Positions 16,865 to 25,674 of a DNA stretch of 64,000 nt are shown here, piece after piece. Made by a program: the position numbers and the translations under genes. Every line of letters starts with the position of its first letter. Position 1 is the first letter of the stretch. The stretch spans positions 9,828,001 through 9,892,000 of the forward strand of contig NZ_CP107942.1 of NCBI RefSeq assembly GCF_036053395.1, given 5' to 3'. A model generated the notes under the pieces. It was not told the DNA's origin. It did no database searches and saw nothing but the letters and a program-made list of their open reading frames with translations. Source of the DNA: Actinoplanes sp. NBC_00393 (GTDB lineage Bacteria; Actinomycetota; Actinomycetes; Mycobacteriales; Micromonosporaceae).

Positions 16865-17503
16865 GTGGCCGACCGTGTGCCGCTGGATTTCGACCCACCG
16901 GTTCGTCAGATCCGAGCCCTGCTGCTCGGCGTCGACGACAGTGATCTCGCCGCGCCCACGCCCTGCCCCGGCTGGTCGGTCGCGGCCCTCCTGGATCACC
17001 TGATGGGGCTGGCGTTCGCATTCACCCAGACGGCCCGCAAACGCACCGGTGCGCCCGGGACCAGCAGCCCGCCTCCGGAGCCGACCGCCGAGCATCTGTC
17101 ACCACAGTGGCGCAGTCGTCTTCCCGTCCTGCTCGAGGAGCTCTCCACCGCCTGGAAGGATCCGGCCGCCTGGACCGGGACGGCACAGGCCGGCGGGGTG
17201 ACCCTGCCCGCCACCGCCATGGGCACCGTCGCGGTGAACGAGTTGGTCATGCACGGCTGGGATCTGGCCCGGGCCACCGGGCAGGACTACGCGGCAGATC
17301 CACGCACGCTGGAGATTCTGATCGAGTTCCTGTCCCAGGGCCCGGCCGAGGGCACGCCCGGCCTGTTCGGCCCGGTGGTTCCGGTCGATCCGGAGGAGGA
17401 CCTGCTACGCCAGGCGGTCGGCCTGGCCGGCCGCGACCCGTCCTGGCGCCCACCGCGCAGCCACCACGTCCCATCCGCCCGTCTGCGCCGCCCAGGCCCA
17501 TGA
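16865..17503 (+). CDS. TIGR03086-family (mycothiol-maleylpyruvate-isomerase-like) protein
   Basis: A 212-residue cytoplasmic protein of the DinB-like helical-bundle superfamily. Visible family features are APTPCPGWSVAALLDHLMGL near residues 31-50, where His is a likely metal ligand, and NELVMHGWDLARATGQ near 125-140. The last 15 residues are basic. The TIGR03086 family is proposed to bind a divalent metal and possibly act with mycothiol; no substrate is known. The GTG start at 16865 follows GGAGGC at 16856-16861. It is separated from the CobB-like gene by the 60-bp repeat array. Confidence 0.8.
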   Translation: MADRVPLDFDPPVRQIRALLLGVDDSDLAAPTPCPGWSVAALLDHLMGLAFAFTQTARKRTGAPGTSSPPPEPTAEHLSPQWRSRLPVLLEELSTAWKDPAAWTGTAQAGGVTLPATAMGTVAVNELVMHGWDLARATGQDYAADPRTLEILIEFLSQGPAEGTPGLFGPVVPVDPEEDLLRQAVGLAGRDPSWRPPRSHHVPSARLRRPGP

Positions 17504-17510
17504 CCGACGA

Positions 17511-17551
17511 CTGCCGGAGCCGGCAGTTGCGACGACTGCCGGAGCCGGCAG
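17511..17551 (+). terminator. two tandem identical hairpins, possible terminator
   Basis: CTGCCGGAGCCGGCAG occurs at 17511-17526 and again at 17536-17551, each a 6-bp stem on a GAGC loop. They follow the TIGR03086 stop within 8 bases. No T-run follows, so termination without Rho is uncertain; mRNA 3'-end protection is an alternative. Confidence 0.5.
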
Positions 17552-17670
17552 CGGCTGTGGCGGGCCGGCAATGCGTGGAGGGCGTGATGAATCTGCTCCG
17601 AACGGAGGTCAGCTGAAGCAAGGGTGGCTCGCCGCCGGCGCGGCCGACCGATGAAGCGGCCTGCGCAACG

Positions 17671-17714
17671 GCGAACGGCCGCCGTGGGCGAGGGCGCCCA
17701 GGACGGCCGTTCGC
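17671..17714. terminator. strong inverted repeat between convergent genes
   Basis: GCGAACGGCCG at 17671-17681 pairs perfectly with CGGCCGTTCGC at 17704-17714 across a 22-base loop. It lies between the TIGR03086 gene (+) and the penicillin-binding protein gene (-), where a bidirectional terminator is expected. No T-run is present. Confidence 0.5.
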
Positions 17715-17720
17715 GGGCCC

Positions 17721-17870
17721 AGCAGGCTGGCTCGCAGTCCGGCAGGCTGGGCCGCAGTCCGGCAGGCTGGGCCGCAGCCCGGCAGGCTGGGCCGCAGCCC
17801 GGCAGGCTGGGCCGCAGCCCGGCAGGCTGGCTCGCAGTCCGGCAGGCTGGGTCGCAGCGCGGCAGGCTAC
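17721..17870. repeat. 20-bp tandem repeat, seven copies plus a partial
   Basis: Seven 20-bp units begin every 20 bases from 17721 to 17841, with a partial unit at 17861-17870. Consensus is GGCAGGCTGG followed by SYCGCAGYCC; three central units are identical. The array ends about 38 bases before the stop of the penicillin-binding protein gene. There are no spacers, so it is not a CRISPR array. It probably arose by slippage. Confidence 0.9.
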
Positions 17871-17907
17871 CGGCCGAGCTTTGAGCTACCGGGCCGGCTT
17901 GGCCGAG

Positions 17908-20079
17908 CTACCAGACCAGCTTGTCGGAAGGGGGTTCGAACTTCTCCTTGGGCTGGCCCTTCAGGGCATCCCGCAAGGTTTGCGCGACGGTGAACTTCGA
18001 CATCGTCGAGCGGCCCGAGCCCACCACATGCTCCGGGTTGTCCGGGTCCGCGACGAAGGCCGCCGCCGCCAGTTGCGGGGTGTATCCGCTGAACCACGCC
18101 GTCTTGTTGCCGTCGGTGGTGCCGCTCTTGCCGGCCACCGGGCGGCCCAGGGTGGCGTAGACCATCTCCGAGGTGCCCCAGCCACCGCAGCTGCCGCGCG
18201 CCGAGCCGTACCCGGTGACGCAGCGGGCCGCGTCGGTGGCGGCGCGGGCCACGTTGGTGCGCAGTTCGCGGTGGCAGCGCGGCGCGGCGATCAGTTTGCC
18301 GTCGTGCACGGCGTGGCTGCCGTCCGGGTTGCGGATGGACTGGACCGGCAGCGGCTCGCAGTACATGCCTTCGGCCGCGACCGTGGCGAAGACGTTGGCC
18401 ATCTCCACCGGGGTCGCGTCGCTGACGCCGAGGGTGAAGGCGCCCCAGCCGGAGGCGTGTTCCGGGGTAGCTAGCCGCCGGTCCACCTCGGTGCGCCACC
18501 GAAGACCGAGACGCTCCGCCATCTTGACCGCCTTGTCAGCGCCGACCCGCTGTTCGAGCTGCACGAAGTAGGTGTTCACCGACTTCCCGAAGCCGCTCCA
18601 CATGGTCTGGTTGCCGGTCATCGAGGCGCTGGAGTTCTTCGGGCACCAGTTGACCCCGCAGGTCGCCGGCCCGGGCGCGGTGATGTATTTCGAGACGAAC
18701 CGTTGCGGCGAGTAGAACGAGGTGGAGAGTGGCAGCCCTTCTTCCAGCGCCGCCAGCATGGTGAAGATCTTGAACGTGGAGCCGGCCTGGTATCCGGCCA
18801 TGTTGCCGCCGCCGAGCAGCGGGTTCACCGTGTTGGGGTAGTTGCCTTTGACGTCGCGGCCGAGCGACCAGTCACTGTGCCGGCCGTTGTCGTCCTGGTC
18901 GAGGGCGTATTTGCGGTTGACCGCCATGCTGACGATCCGCCCGGTGCCGGGTTCGATGACCACCTGTCCGTGGGCGAAGGGGCTGCTCCGCTTCTCCTTG
19001 TCGAGGACGTGCTTCATGGCGTACCCCTGGATCTTGGGGTCGATGGAGGTGACCACCCGGTAGCCGCCGCGGCGCAGGTTCTCCTCGCGGTCCTGCGGGG
19101 TTGCGCCGAAGGCGGGCTGTTCGCGCCACCAGCTCTTGAAGTAGTCGCAGAAGAAGCCCCAGTTGTTGCGTTCCCGGGCGACCGAGACGCAGTCGTTCGG
19201 CGGCGCGGTCAGCTTCAGCCTGATCTTCGTCTTCTTGGCGGTGATCGCCTGTTCCGGGGTGATCGAGCCGATCTTCGCCATCTGGTCGATGACGTAGTTG
19301 CGCCGTTGCAACGCCGCCCGCTGGTCCTTGGTCGCCGGGTCGTACGCGGACGGCGCCTTGACCAGCCCGGCGAGCAGGGCCGCCTCGGTGAGGGTGAGGT
19401 CGCGCGGCGTCTTGGAGAAGAACACCTCGGAGGCCGCGTAGATCCCGTAGGCGCGGTGCCCGAAGTAGGCGGCGTTGAGGTACCGCTCGAGGATCTGGTC
19501 CTTGCTGAGCCGCTGTTCGACCTCGATGGCGAGCCGCATCTCGCGCAGTTTGCGGGCGGCGGTCTGCTCGGTCGCCTCGAGCGCCTCCTTGGGGGTGCGG
19601 GCGCTGTCGCGCAGCGCCATCCGGACGTATTGCATGGTCAGCGTGGAGGCGCCCTGGGAGACGCCGCCGGCCTGCTGGTTGGCGATGAAGGCGCGGGCCA
19701 CGCCTTTGGCGTCGACGCCGTTGTGGTCGTAGAAGCGGGAGTCCTCGGAGGCGACGATGGCGTTCGTTATGTGCGGTGACATGTTCTTGAGCGAGGCCTG
19801 CTTGCGGTGCTCCTCGTAGAACATGGTGAGCAGGGTTTTGCCGTCGTTGGCGTACACATAGGTGGATTGCGCGGGAGGCACCTCGGTGAGTTCCTCGGGC
19901 ATGTTCTCCAGCGCGTCGGTGCCGGCCTTCACCCCCATCCCGGCCAGGGCGGCGAGGGGATAGGAGAGGCCGGCGATGACCAGGCCCGCGATGAGCCCGG
20001 CTCGGATCAGGAGGGCGACTCTTCCGGCTACGGTGAGGCGTCGGGTCGTCACCCTATGAAGGTATGACAAATCGCTCAC
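17908..20079 (-). CDS. class A penicillin-binding protein (glycosyltransferase-transpeptidase)
   Basis: A 723-residue bifunctional peptidoglycan synthase. A short cytoplasmic tail and a membrane anchor (about 20-48) are followed by a GT51 domain with EDSRFYDHNGVD, QGASTLTMQYVRMAL and ILERYLNAAYFG. The transpeptidase domain has the three active-site motifs: AGSTFKIF with the acylated Ser, KSVN, and AGKSGTTDG. It is expected to polymerise and cross-link peptidoglycan outside the membrane. Many actinobacterial PonA proteins carry a C-terminal PASTA or Pro-rich tail; this one ends soon after the transpeptidase domain. The GTG start follows AGGGGAAC. It is divergent from cobC. Confidence 0.95.
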   Translation of the reverse strand: MSDLSYLHRVTTRRLTVAGRVALLIRAGLIAGLVIAGLSYPLAALAGMGVKAGTDALENMPEELTEVPPAQSTYVYANDGKTLLTMFYEEHRKQASLKNMSPHITNAIVASEDSRFYDHNGVDAKGVARAFIANQQAGGVSQGASTLTMQYVRMALRDSARTPKEALEATEQTAARKLREMRLAIEVEQRLSKDQILERYLNAAYFGHRAYGIYAASEVFFSKTPRDLTLTEAALLAGLVKAPSAYDPATKDQRAALQRRNYVIDQMAKIGSITPEQAITAKKTKIRLKLTAPPNDCVSVARERNNWGFFCDYFKSWWREQPAFGATPQDREENLRRGGYRVVTSIDPKIQGYAMKHVLDKEKRSSPFAHGQVVIEPGTGRIVSMAVNRKYALDQDDNGRHSDWSLGRDVKGNYPNTVNPLLGGGNMAGYQAGSTFKIFTMLAALEEGLPLSTSFYSPQRFVSKYITAPGPATCGVNWCPKNSSASMTGNQTMWSGFGKSVNTYFVQLEQRVGADKAVKMAERLGLRWRTEVDRRLATPEHASGWGAFTLGVSDATPVEMANVFATVAAEGMYCEPLPVQSIRNPDGSHAVHDGKLIAAPRCHRELRTNVARAATDAARCVTGYGSARGSCGGWGTSEMVYATLGRPVAGKSGTTDGNKTAWFSGYTPQLAAAAFVADPDNPEHVVGSGRSTMSKFTVAQTLRDALKGQPKEKFEPPSDKLVW

Positions 20080-20126
20080 GTTCCCCTGGGAACGGGCCGA
20101 ACTGAGACATCCGGCATGCTGAACCC

Positions 20127-21179
20127 ATGACGTTCGACCTTGATCATCACGGTGACGCCGAGGTGGGGGCGGGACTGGTCGATCTCGCGGTCAACGTTCG
20201 GCACCAGGCGATGCCCGGGTGGCTGGCCGATCCGATCGCGGAATCGTTGGGGCGGCTCTCCGCGTACCCCGATGGGACTGCCGCGACCGCGGCCGTGGCC
20301 GCCCGGCACCGCCGGGACCCGGCTGAGGTGCTGCTGACCGCCGGCGCCGCGCAGGCGTTCGTGCTGCTCGCGCAGGCGTTGCGGGGCGCGCGCCGCCCGG
20401 TCGTGGTGCATCCGCAGTTCACCGAGCCGGAGGCCGCGCTGATCAATGCCGGTCACCGGGTCGATCGGGTGCTGCTGCGTGAAGAGGATGGCTTCCGGCT
20501 GGACCCGGCACTGGTGCCGGAGGATTCCGACCTGGTCTTCGTCGGCAACCCGACCAATCCGACCTCGGTCCTGCACCCGGCGGCCGACGTGGCGAAACTG
20601 GCCCGGCCCGGGCGGGTGCTGGTGGTGGACGAGGCTTTCGCGGACACCACCTACCGTCCCGGTGTGCCGGGGGAGCCGGAGTCGCTGGCCGAGCGCCGTG
20701 ACCTGCCGGGCCTGGTGGTGCTGCGCAGCCTGACCAAGACCTGGGGTCTGGCCGGTCTGCGGATCGGCTATCTGCTCGGTCCGGCCGAACTGCTGCCGCG
20801 GCTGGCCGCCGCGCAGCCGCTGTGGGCGGTCTCCACGCCCGCGCTCGCTGCGGCGACCGCGTGCGCGTCACCGGCCGCGATCGCGGCCGAGCGCGAGATC
20901 GCGCTGCGGCTCGCGCAGGAGCGTGCCCACCTGGTGGACCGGTTGCGGCACGTGCCGAGCGTCACGGTTGCCGGTGAGCCGGCGAGCGCATTCGTGAGCG
21001 TACGCCTCCCCGCCGCCGACCAGATCCGCCTTGACCTGCGCAAACGTGGATACGCGGTCCGCCGCGGCGACACCTTCCCGGGGCTGGGCCCGCAATGGCT
21101 GCGGATTGCGGTGCGCGACACTGCCATCACCGACGGATTCGTGCAGACTCTGACCGACGTGATCGAGGAGCGACCGTGA
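20127..21179 (+). CDS. cobC: CobC-type PLP-dependent aminotransferase, probable threonine-phosphate decarboxylase
   Basis: A 350-residue fold-type I PLP enzyme. The cofactor lysine is in SLTKTWGLAGLRIGY (K204), with FVGNPTNPTSV and VLVVDEAF upstream. The sequence resembles actinobacterial CobC (Rv2231c) and histidinol-phosphate aminotransferases. Its operon position directly before cobT and cysG favours the cobalamin role, supplying aminopropanol phosphate for the nucleotide loop. Specificity between decarboxylase and aminotransferase cannot be settled by reading. It overlaps cobT by 4 bases. Confidence 0.87.
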   Translation: MTFDLDHHGDAEVGAGLVDLAVNVRHQAMPGWLADPIAESLGRLSAYPDGTAATAAVAARHRRDPAEVLLTAGAAQAFVLLAQALRGARRPVVVHPQFTEPEAALINAGHRVDRVLLREEDGFRLDPALVPEDSDLVFVGNPTNPTSVLHPAADVAKLARPGRVLVVDEAFADTTYRPGVPGEPESLAERRDLPGLVVLRSLTKTWGLAGLRIGYLLGPAELLPRLAAAQPLWAVSTPALAAATACASPAAIAAEREIALRLAQERAHLVDRLRHVPSVTVAGEPASAFVSVRLPAADQIRLDLRKRGYAVRRGDTFPGLGPQWLRIAVRDTAITDGFVQTLTDVIEERP

Positions 21180-22228
21180 CGCTGGAGACCACCCTGGCGG
21201 CTGTCCGGCCCGCCGACGAGCGGGCGATGACCGCTGCCCGCGAGCTGCAGGCCCGGCTGACCAAGCCGGCCGGCTCGCTGGGCGCCCTGGAGGAGTTGTC
21301 GGTCCGCCTGGCCGGCCTGGCCGGTGTCTGCCCGCCGCCGCTGCCCGCCCCGGCCACCGTCGCGGTCTTCGCCGGCGACCACGGTGTGCACGCCCAGCGG
21401 GTGTCGCCGTGGCCGCAGGAGGTCACCGCGCAGATGGTGGCGAACTTCGTGGCCGGCGGCGCGGTCGTCAACGCGTTCGCCCGCGAGACCGGCGCCGACG
21501 TCATGGTGATCGACGTGGGCGTGGCCATCCCGTTGCACGGCGGCGCGAACCTGCTGGACGCGAACGTGCGCCGCGGCACCCGGGACATGACCGTGACGGC
21601 GGCGCTGACCCGCGAGGAGGCGCTGGCCGCGGTCGAGGTCGGCATCCGGGTCGCCGAGGCGCTGGTCGACCAGGGCGCCAGAGCCCTGCTCACCGGTGAC
21701 ATGGGGATCGCCAACACCACCCCTGCCGCAGCGCTGATCGCGGCCTTCACCGGCGCCGGCGCGGCCGCGGTCACCGGGCGGGGCACCGGCATCGACGACG
21801 AGACGCTGGCGCACAAGACCGACGTGGTCGCCGCCGCGCTGGAACGGCACGTGCCGGACCCGGCCGATCCGCTCGGCGTGCTCGCCGCGGTGGGCGGTCT
21901 GGAGCATGCCGCGCTGACCGGCTACATCCTGGGCGCGGCCGCCCGCCGGGTCCCGGTGATCGTCGACGGCGTCATCGCGGTGTCGGCGGCGGTGGCCGCG
22001 GCCGCGTTCGCCCCGGACTCGGTGGCCGCGATGGTCGCCGGGCACCGTTCGGCCGAGCCGGGTGCGAGCGTCGCGCTCGCCCACCTCGGCCTGGAACCCC
22101 TGCTCGACCTGGGCATGCGCCTGGGCGAGGGCAGCGGCGCGGTGCTGGCCCTGCCGGTCGTGTCGGCCGCGGCGCGCGTGCTGCATGAGGTGGCGACGTT
22201 CGATTCGGCGGGAGTGTCGGAGAAGTGA
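21176..22228 (+). CDS. cobT: nicotinate-nucleotide-dimethylbenzimidazole phosphoribosyltransferase CobT
   Basis: A 350-residue enzyme that transfers phosphoribose from nicotinate mononucleotide to dimethylbenzimidazole, making the lower ligand of B12. Landmarks are LTKPAGSLGALEEL, VFAGDHGVHAQ, TGDMGIANTTPAAA and the C-terminal GMRLGEGSGAVLALP, whose Glu is the catalytic base. Length is normal. The GTG at 21176 sits in the cobC stop (GTGA). An upstream in-frame extension to 21095 exists, but lies wholly in cobC. It ends in a 4-base overlap with cysG. Confidence 0.95.
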   Translation: MTLETTLAAVRPADERAMTAARELQARLTKPAGSLGALEELSVRLAGLAGVCPPPLPAPATVAVFAGDHGVHAQRVSPWPQEVTAQMVANFVAGGAVVNAFARETGADVMVIDVGVAIPLHGGANLLDANVRRGTRDMTVTAALTREEALAAVEVGIRVAEALVDQGARALLTGDMGIANTTPAAALIAAFTGAGAAAVTGRGTGIDDETLAHKTDVVAAALERHVPDPADPLGVLAAVGGLEHAALTGYILGAAARRVPVIVDGVIAVSAAVAAAAFAPDSVAAMVAGHRSAEPGASVALAHLGLEPLLDLGMRLGEGSGAVLALPVVSAAARVLHEVATFDSAGVSEK

Positions 22229-23433
22229 GTCTCTATCCGTTGGCCCTGCGCATCGCCGGGCGCCGCGTGCTGGTGGTCGGCGGCGGCACGGTGGCCACCC
22301 GCCGGGTGCCCGCGCTGATCGCGGCGGGCGCGCAGGTGGAGATCGTGGCGCCCGAGCTCACCCCCGCGTTGCGGGCGCACGTCGACGCCGGCCGGGCGGT
22401 CTGGACGCCGCGGCGCTTCGCGCCCGGCGACGTGGCGGGCGCCTGGCTGGTGCACGTCGCCATCGATGATCCGCAGGCGGCGGCACAGGTGAGCGAGGCC
22501 GCCGAGGAACACCGGATCTTTTGCGTACGCGCAGACGACCGCGAAGCCGCCACCGCATGGACTCCGGCCGTCACCCGCCACGGCCAGGTGACCGTGGCGG
22601 TGACCGACGGTGGTGACCGCCGCCGTGCCATGGCGGTCCGTGACCTGGTCGCGCACGCTCTCGAGGCAGCCCCACCGGCGTCGCCGGAGTTCAAGGGCGT
22701 GGCCCTGGTCGGCGGCGGCCCCGGCGACCCGGAGCTGATCACGGTGAAGGGCCGGCGGCTGCTCGCCGCGGCCGACGTGGTCGTCGCCGACCGGCTGGTG
22801 CCCGGCATCCTCCTCGGCGAGCTGCGGCCCGAGGTGGAGCTGATCGACGCCGCCAAGATCCCGTACGGGCCGTCGGCCGCCCAGGAGGAGATCAACCGGA
22901 TCCTGGTGGACCGGGCCTCGCAGGGCAGGTTCGTGGTCCGGCTCAAGGGCGGCGACAACTTCGTCTTCGGTCGCGGCGGCGAGGAGGCCGTCGCGTGCGC
23001 CCAGGCCGGCATCCCGGTGCTGGTCGTGCCGGGGGTGACCAGTTCGATCGCCGCGCCCGCCCTGGCCGGGATCCCGGTCACCCACCGGGGGGTGGCGCAC
23101 GAGTTCTCGGTGGTCTCCGGGCACATCCCGCCGGACCACCCGGACTCGCTGGTCGACTGGGCGGCGCTGGCCCGTCTGCGCGGCACGCTGGTGGTGATGA
23201 TGGGCCTGAAGAACCTGCCCGCCATCGCGGAACGCCTGATCGCCGAGGGCCGGTCCGCGGACACGCCGGTCGGGGTCGTGCAGGAGGGGTCGACGGCGCA
23301 CCAGCGGTCGCTGCGGAGCACTCTCGGCGCGGTGACCGGCGATGTCGCGGCGGCGGGGATCCGTCCGCCGGCGGTCGTGGTGATCGGCGACGTGGTGGCG
23401 GTCGCGGAGGAGATCGTCCCGGCGATCGGGTGA
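22225..23433 (+). CDS. cysG: uroporphyrinogen-III C-methyltransferase / precorrin-2 dehydrogenase (CysG/CobA fusion)
   Basis: A 402-residue fusion. Residues 1 to about 150 are a NAD-binding sirohaem-synthase domain (RVLVVGGGTVATRRV). Residues about 155-402 are the SAM-dependent uroporphyrinogen methyltransferase with VALVGGGPGDPELITVKG and VVRLKGGDNFVFGRGGEE. It makes precorrin-2 and may oxidise it to sirohydrochlorin for sirohaem or cobalamin. The ferrochelatase-dimerisation region of full-length CysG appears shortened. Translational coupling with cobT supports a B12 role, though sirohaem supply for nitrite or sulfite reductase is equally compatible. Confidence 0.92.
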   Translation: MSLYPLALRIAGRRVLVVGGGTVATRRVPALIAAGAQVEIVAPELTPALRAHVDAGRAVWTPRRFAPGDVAGAWLVHVAIDDPQAAAQVSEAAEEHRIFCVRADDREAATAWTPAVTRHGQVTVAVTDGGDRRRAMAVRDLVAHALEAAPPASPEFKGVALVGGGPGDPELITVKGRRLLAAADVVVADRLVPGILLGELRPEVELIDAAKIPYGPSAAQEEINRILVDRASQGRFVVRLKGGDNFVFGRGGEEAVACAQAGIPVLVVPGVTSSIAAPALAGIPVTHRGVAHEFSVVSGHIPPDHPDSLVDWAALARLRGTLVVMMGLKNLPAIAERLIAEGRSADTPVGVVQEGSTAHQRSLRSTLGAVTGDVAAAGIRPPAVVVIGDVVAVAEEIVPAIG

Positions 23434-23454
23434 GTGCTTCGCGCGTACCGCAGA

Positions 23455-23484
23455 AGGCGCCGGACCATCGTCGGCCCGGCGCCT
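23455..23484. terminator. bidirectional terminator candidate between cysG and otsA
   Basis: AGGCGCCGG at 23455-23463 pairs perfectly with CCGGCGCCT at 23476-23484. It lies in the 61-bp gap between two converging genes. On the minus strand it comes after the otsA stop. No clear T-run is present. Confidence 0.6.
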
Positions 23485-23494
23485 GACCTGGGGG

Positions 23495-24916
23495 TTATTC
23501 CTTCTCGGCCGGCTCGGCGCCGTCCTTGCCGGCGGTGCCCAGCTCTTCCAGGAAGGTCCGGGCCCACCGGGCCACGTCATGGGTCCGCAGGTGGCGCTGC
23601 ATGACCCGCATCCGGCGCTTGAGCTCGGCCGGCTCGGCCCCGACCGCCCGCAGCAGGGCGTCCTTGACCCCGTCCGGGTCGTGCGGGTTGCACAGGAACG
23701 ACTGCCGCAGCTCGGTGGCGGCCCCGGCGAACTCGCTGAGCACCAGCGCGCCCCCGGTGTCGCCGCGGCAGGCGATGTACTCCTTGGCGACCAGGTTCAT
23801 ACCGTCGCGCAGCGGGGTCACCATCATCACGTCGGCCGCCGCGTACATGGCGGCGAGCTCCTGCTTGCTGACCGATTGGTGCAGGTAGTGCACGGCCGGC
23901 GTGCCGACCCGGCCGAACTCGCCGTTGATCCGGCCGACCTCGCGCTCGACCCGGACCCGCAGCGTCTGATAGTGCTCGACCCGCTCCCGGCTGGGCGTCG
24001 CGACCTGCACCATCACCGCGTCGCCGACGTTGAGCTTGCCGTCGGCGAGCAGCTCACGGAAGGCCTTGAGCCGCAGCTCGATGCCCTTCGTGTAGTCCAG
24101 GCGGTCGACACCGAGGATGACCGTTTTCGGATCGCCCAGCTCGGCGCGGATCTGCTTGGCCCGGGCCTGCACGGCCGGGTCGGCCGCGAGCTGTTCCATG
24201 TCCTTGGTGTCGATGCTGATCGGGAACGCGCCGGCCTTGACGCTGCGCCCGTCGACCTTGATCGACTGGCCCTCGTAGCGCAGGCCGAGCAGGTGCCGGG
24301 CCAGGCGCACGAAGTTCTGCGCGGCGAGCCGCTGCTGGAAGCCGACCAGGTCGGCGCCGAGCAGGCCGCGCAGGATCTCGGCGCGGAACGGCATCTGCAT
24401 GAAGAGCTCGATCGGCGGGAACGGGATGTGCAGGAAGAACCCGATCCGCAGGTCGGGCCGCATCTCCCGGAGCATGGACGGCACCAGCTGCAGCTGGTAG
24501 TCCTGCACCCAGACGGTGGCGCCCTCGTCGGCCACCTCCGCCGCGGCCTGCGCGAACCGGTGGTTGACCACCCGGTACGTCTCGCGCCAGCGCCGCTTGT
24601 AGACCGGCGTCTCGACCGCGTCGTGGTACAGCGGCCAGATCGTGGCGTTGGACTGGCCCTCGTAGTAGCGCTCGAGCTCCTCGGCGCTGAGCGGGACCGG
24701 GTGGATGTGGATGCCTTCGAGCTCGAAGGGATCGGGCGCCGGCCCGTCCCCGCCCGCCCACCCGATCCAGGTGCCGCGGTGCTCGGTGAGGACCGGATGC
24801 AGGGCTGTGACCAGGCCTCCTGGACTGGGACGCCACTGTTCTTCACCGTCCGGCGCAGTCACCTTGTCCACGGGCAGACGATTGGCGACGACGACGAAGG
24901 AACTTCGATGGGCCAC
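23495..24916 (-). CDS. otsA: trehalose-6-phosphate synthase OtsA
   Basis: A 473-residue GT20 glycosyltransferase joining a nucleotide-activated glucose to glucose 6-phosphate. It shows VVVANRLPVD at the N-terminus, RPSPGGLVTAL, IGFFLHIPFPP, GVDRLDYTKGIELRLKAF and PLRDGMNLVAKEY. The GTG at 24916 is preceded by GGAGG ten bases upstream and gives the family N-terminus; the longer in-frame extension lacks family sequence. Trehalose protects against osmotic and desiccation stress. No otsB phosphatase is adjacent, so that gene must lie elsewhere if the pathway is complete. Confidence 0.96.
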   Translation of the reverse strand: MAHRSSFVVVANRLPVDKVTAPDGEEQWRPSPGGLVTALHPVLTEHRGTWIGWAGGDGPAPDPFELEGIHIHPVPLSAEELERYYEGQSNATIWPLYHDAVETPVYKRRWRETYRVVNHRFAQAAAEVADEGATVWVQDYQLQLVPSMLREMRPDLRIGFFLHIPFPPIELFMQMPFRAEILRGLLGADLVGFQQRLAAQNFVRLARHLLGLRYEGQSIKVDGRSVKAGAFPISIDTKDMEQLAADPAVQARAKQIRAELGDPKTVILGVDRLDYTKGIELRLKAFRELLADGKLNVGDAVMVQVATPSRERVEHYQTLRVRVEREVGRINGEFGRVGTPAVHYLHQSVSKQELAAMYAAADVMMVTPLRDGMNLVAKEYIACRGDTGGALVLSEFAGAATELRQSFLCNPHDPDGVKDALLRAVGAEPAELKRRMRVMQRHLRTHDVARWARTFLEELGTAGKDGAEPAEKE

Positions 24917-25013
24917 GCTGAGTACACCTCCGAGTGGTTTCTGTTCCCAACGCGAGCCTACTGTGCGTAAGCTCCCGCTTTTCACCGTGGGGCGTGGGTG
25001 CCATCCTGGGCCG

Positions 25014-25535
25014 GTGACTCCCCTTGATGATCATTCCCAGCGGCGGCGGCCATTGTTCTTTCCTGTGGTGATTGCCACGGCGCTGCTGACGATCATCGGC
25101 ATGGTCGGCGGGTACCTGCTCGGCCAGGAGCGCGACCGTTCCGAGCCGGAACCGGAACCGGACTTCTCCTCCTCCCCGTCGTTGCTCCCCGCCGGTCCCG
25201 CATGCCCGGAACAGACCCAGCTAATCGGCCCGGAGCATGGCGCCAGTGGCGAATTACGGCAGGTGCTGCGGGTCCGGACCCGGAGCAAGATGGTGGTCTG
25301 GATCTGCCAGGACGAGGTCGGCGCGCTCTTCTACCACGCCAACCGGGGCGGCACCGACGCCGAGTGGGTGGAGAACAAGACCGCGCTGTTCCTGCCGCGG
25401 GTGCGGCGTACCGAATCCGGGCGGTACGAGGCCGAGGCGTACGACGGCAACCGGTTCTCGGTCGACAAGGAACGGCTGCTGATCACGTACGCGGACGGCC
25501 GCACAGACGAGCAGAAGGTGGTCAAGGGCGACTGA
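25014..25535 (+). CDS. membrane-anchored extracytoplasmic protein, unknown function
   Basis: A 173-residue protein with a short cytoplasmic N-terminus, one transmembrane helix (LFFPVVIATALLTIIGMVGG), an acidic linker (ERDRSEPEPEPD), and an outer domain of about 115 residues. The outer part contains two Cys (PACPEQTQ and VVWICQDEVG) that could form a disulfide. The GTG at 25014 lies close before the membrane helix; longer in-frame extensions overlap the divergent otsA promoter. No known family recognised. It lies 139 bp upstream of ettA. Confidence 0.7.
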   Translation: MTPLDDHSQRRRPLFFPVVIATALLTIIGMVGGYLLGQERDRSEPEPEPDFSSSPSLLPAGPACPEQTQLIGPEHGASGELRQVLRVRTRSKMVVWICQDEVGALFYHANRGGTDAEWVENKTALFLPRVRRTESGRYEAEAYDGNRFSVDKERLLITYADGRTDEQKVVKGD

Positions 25536-25674
25536 CCGGGGTTGTTGTGTGCGTTGCCGACCGCACCTGGAAAGATTGTCCGTTGATAACCCGGCACCGC
25601 CATCCAACCACCCCACCCACCGCCCATGAGCGGACTGACGACTGACAACGACGATCTCGGAGGTAGGGCACACC

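Noticed and set aside
17721..17870. Tandem array considered as a CRISPR locus.
   Set aside because: Units are head-to-tail without unique spacers and there are no cas genes nearby.
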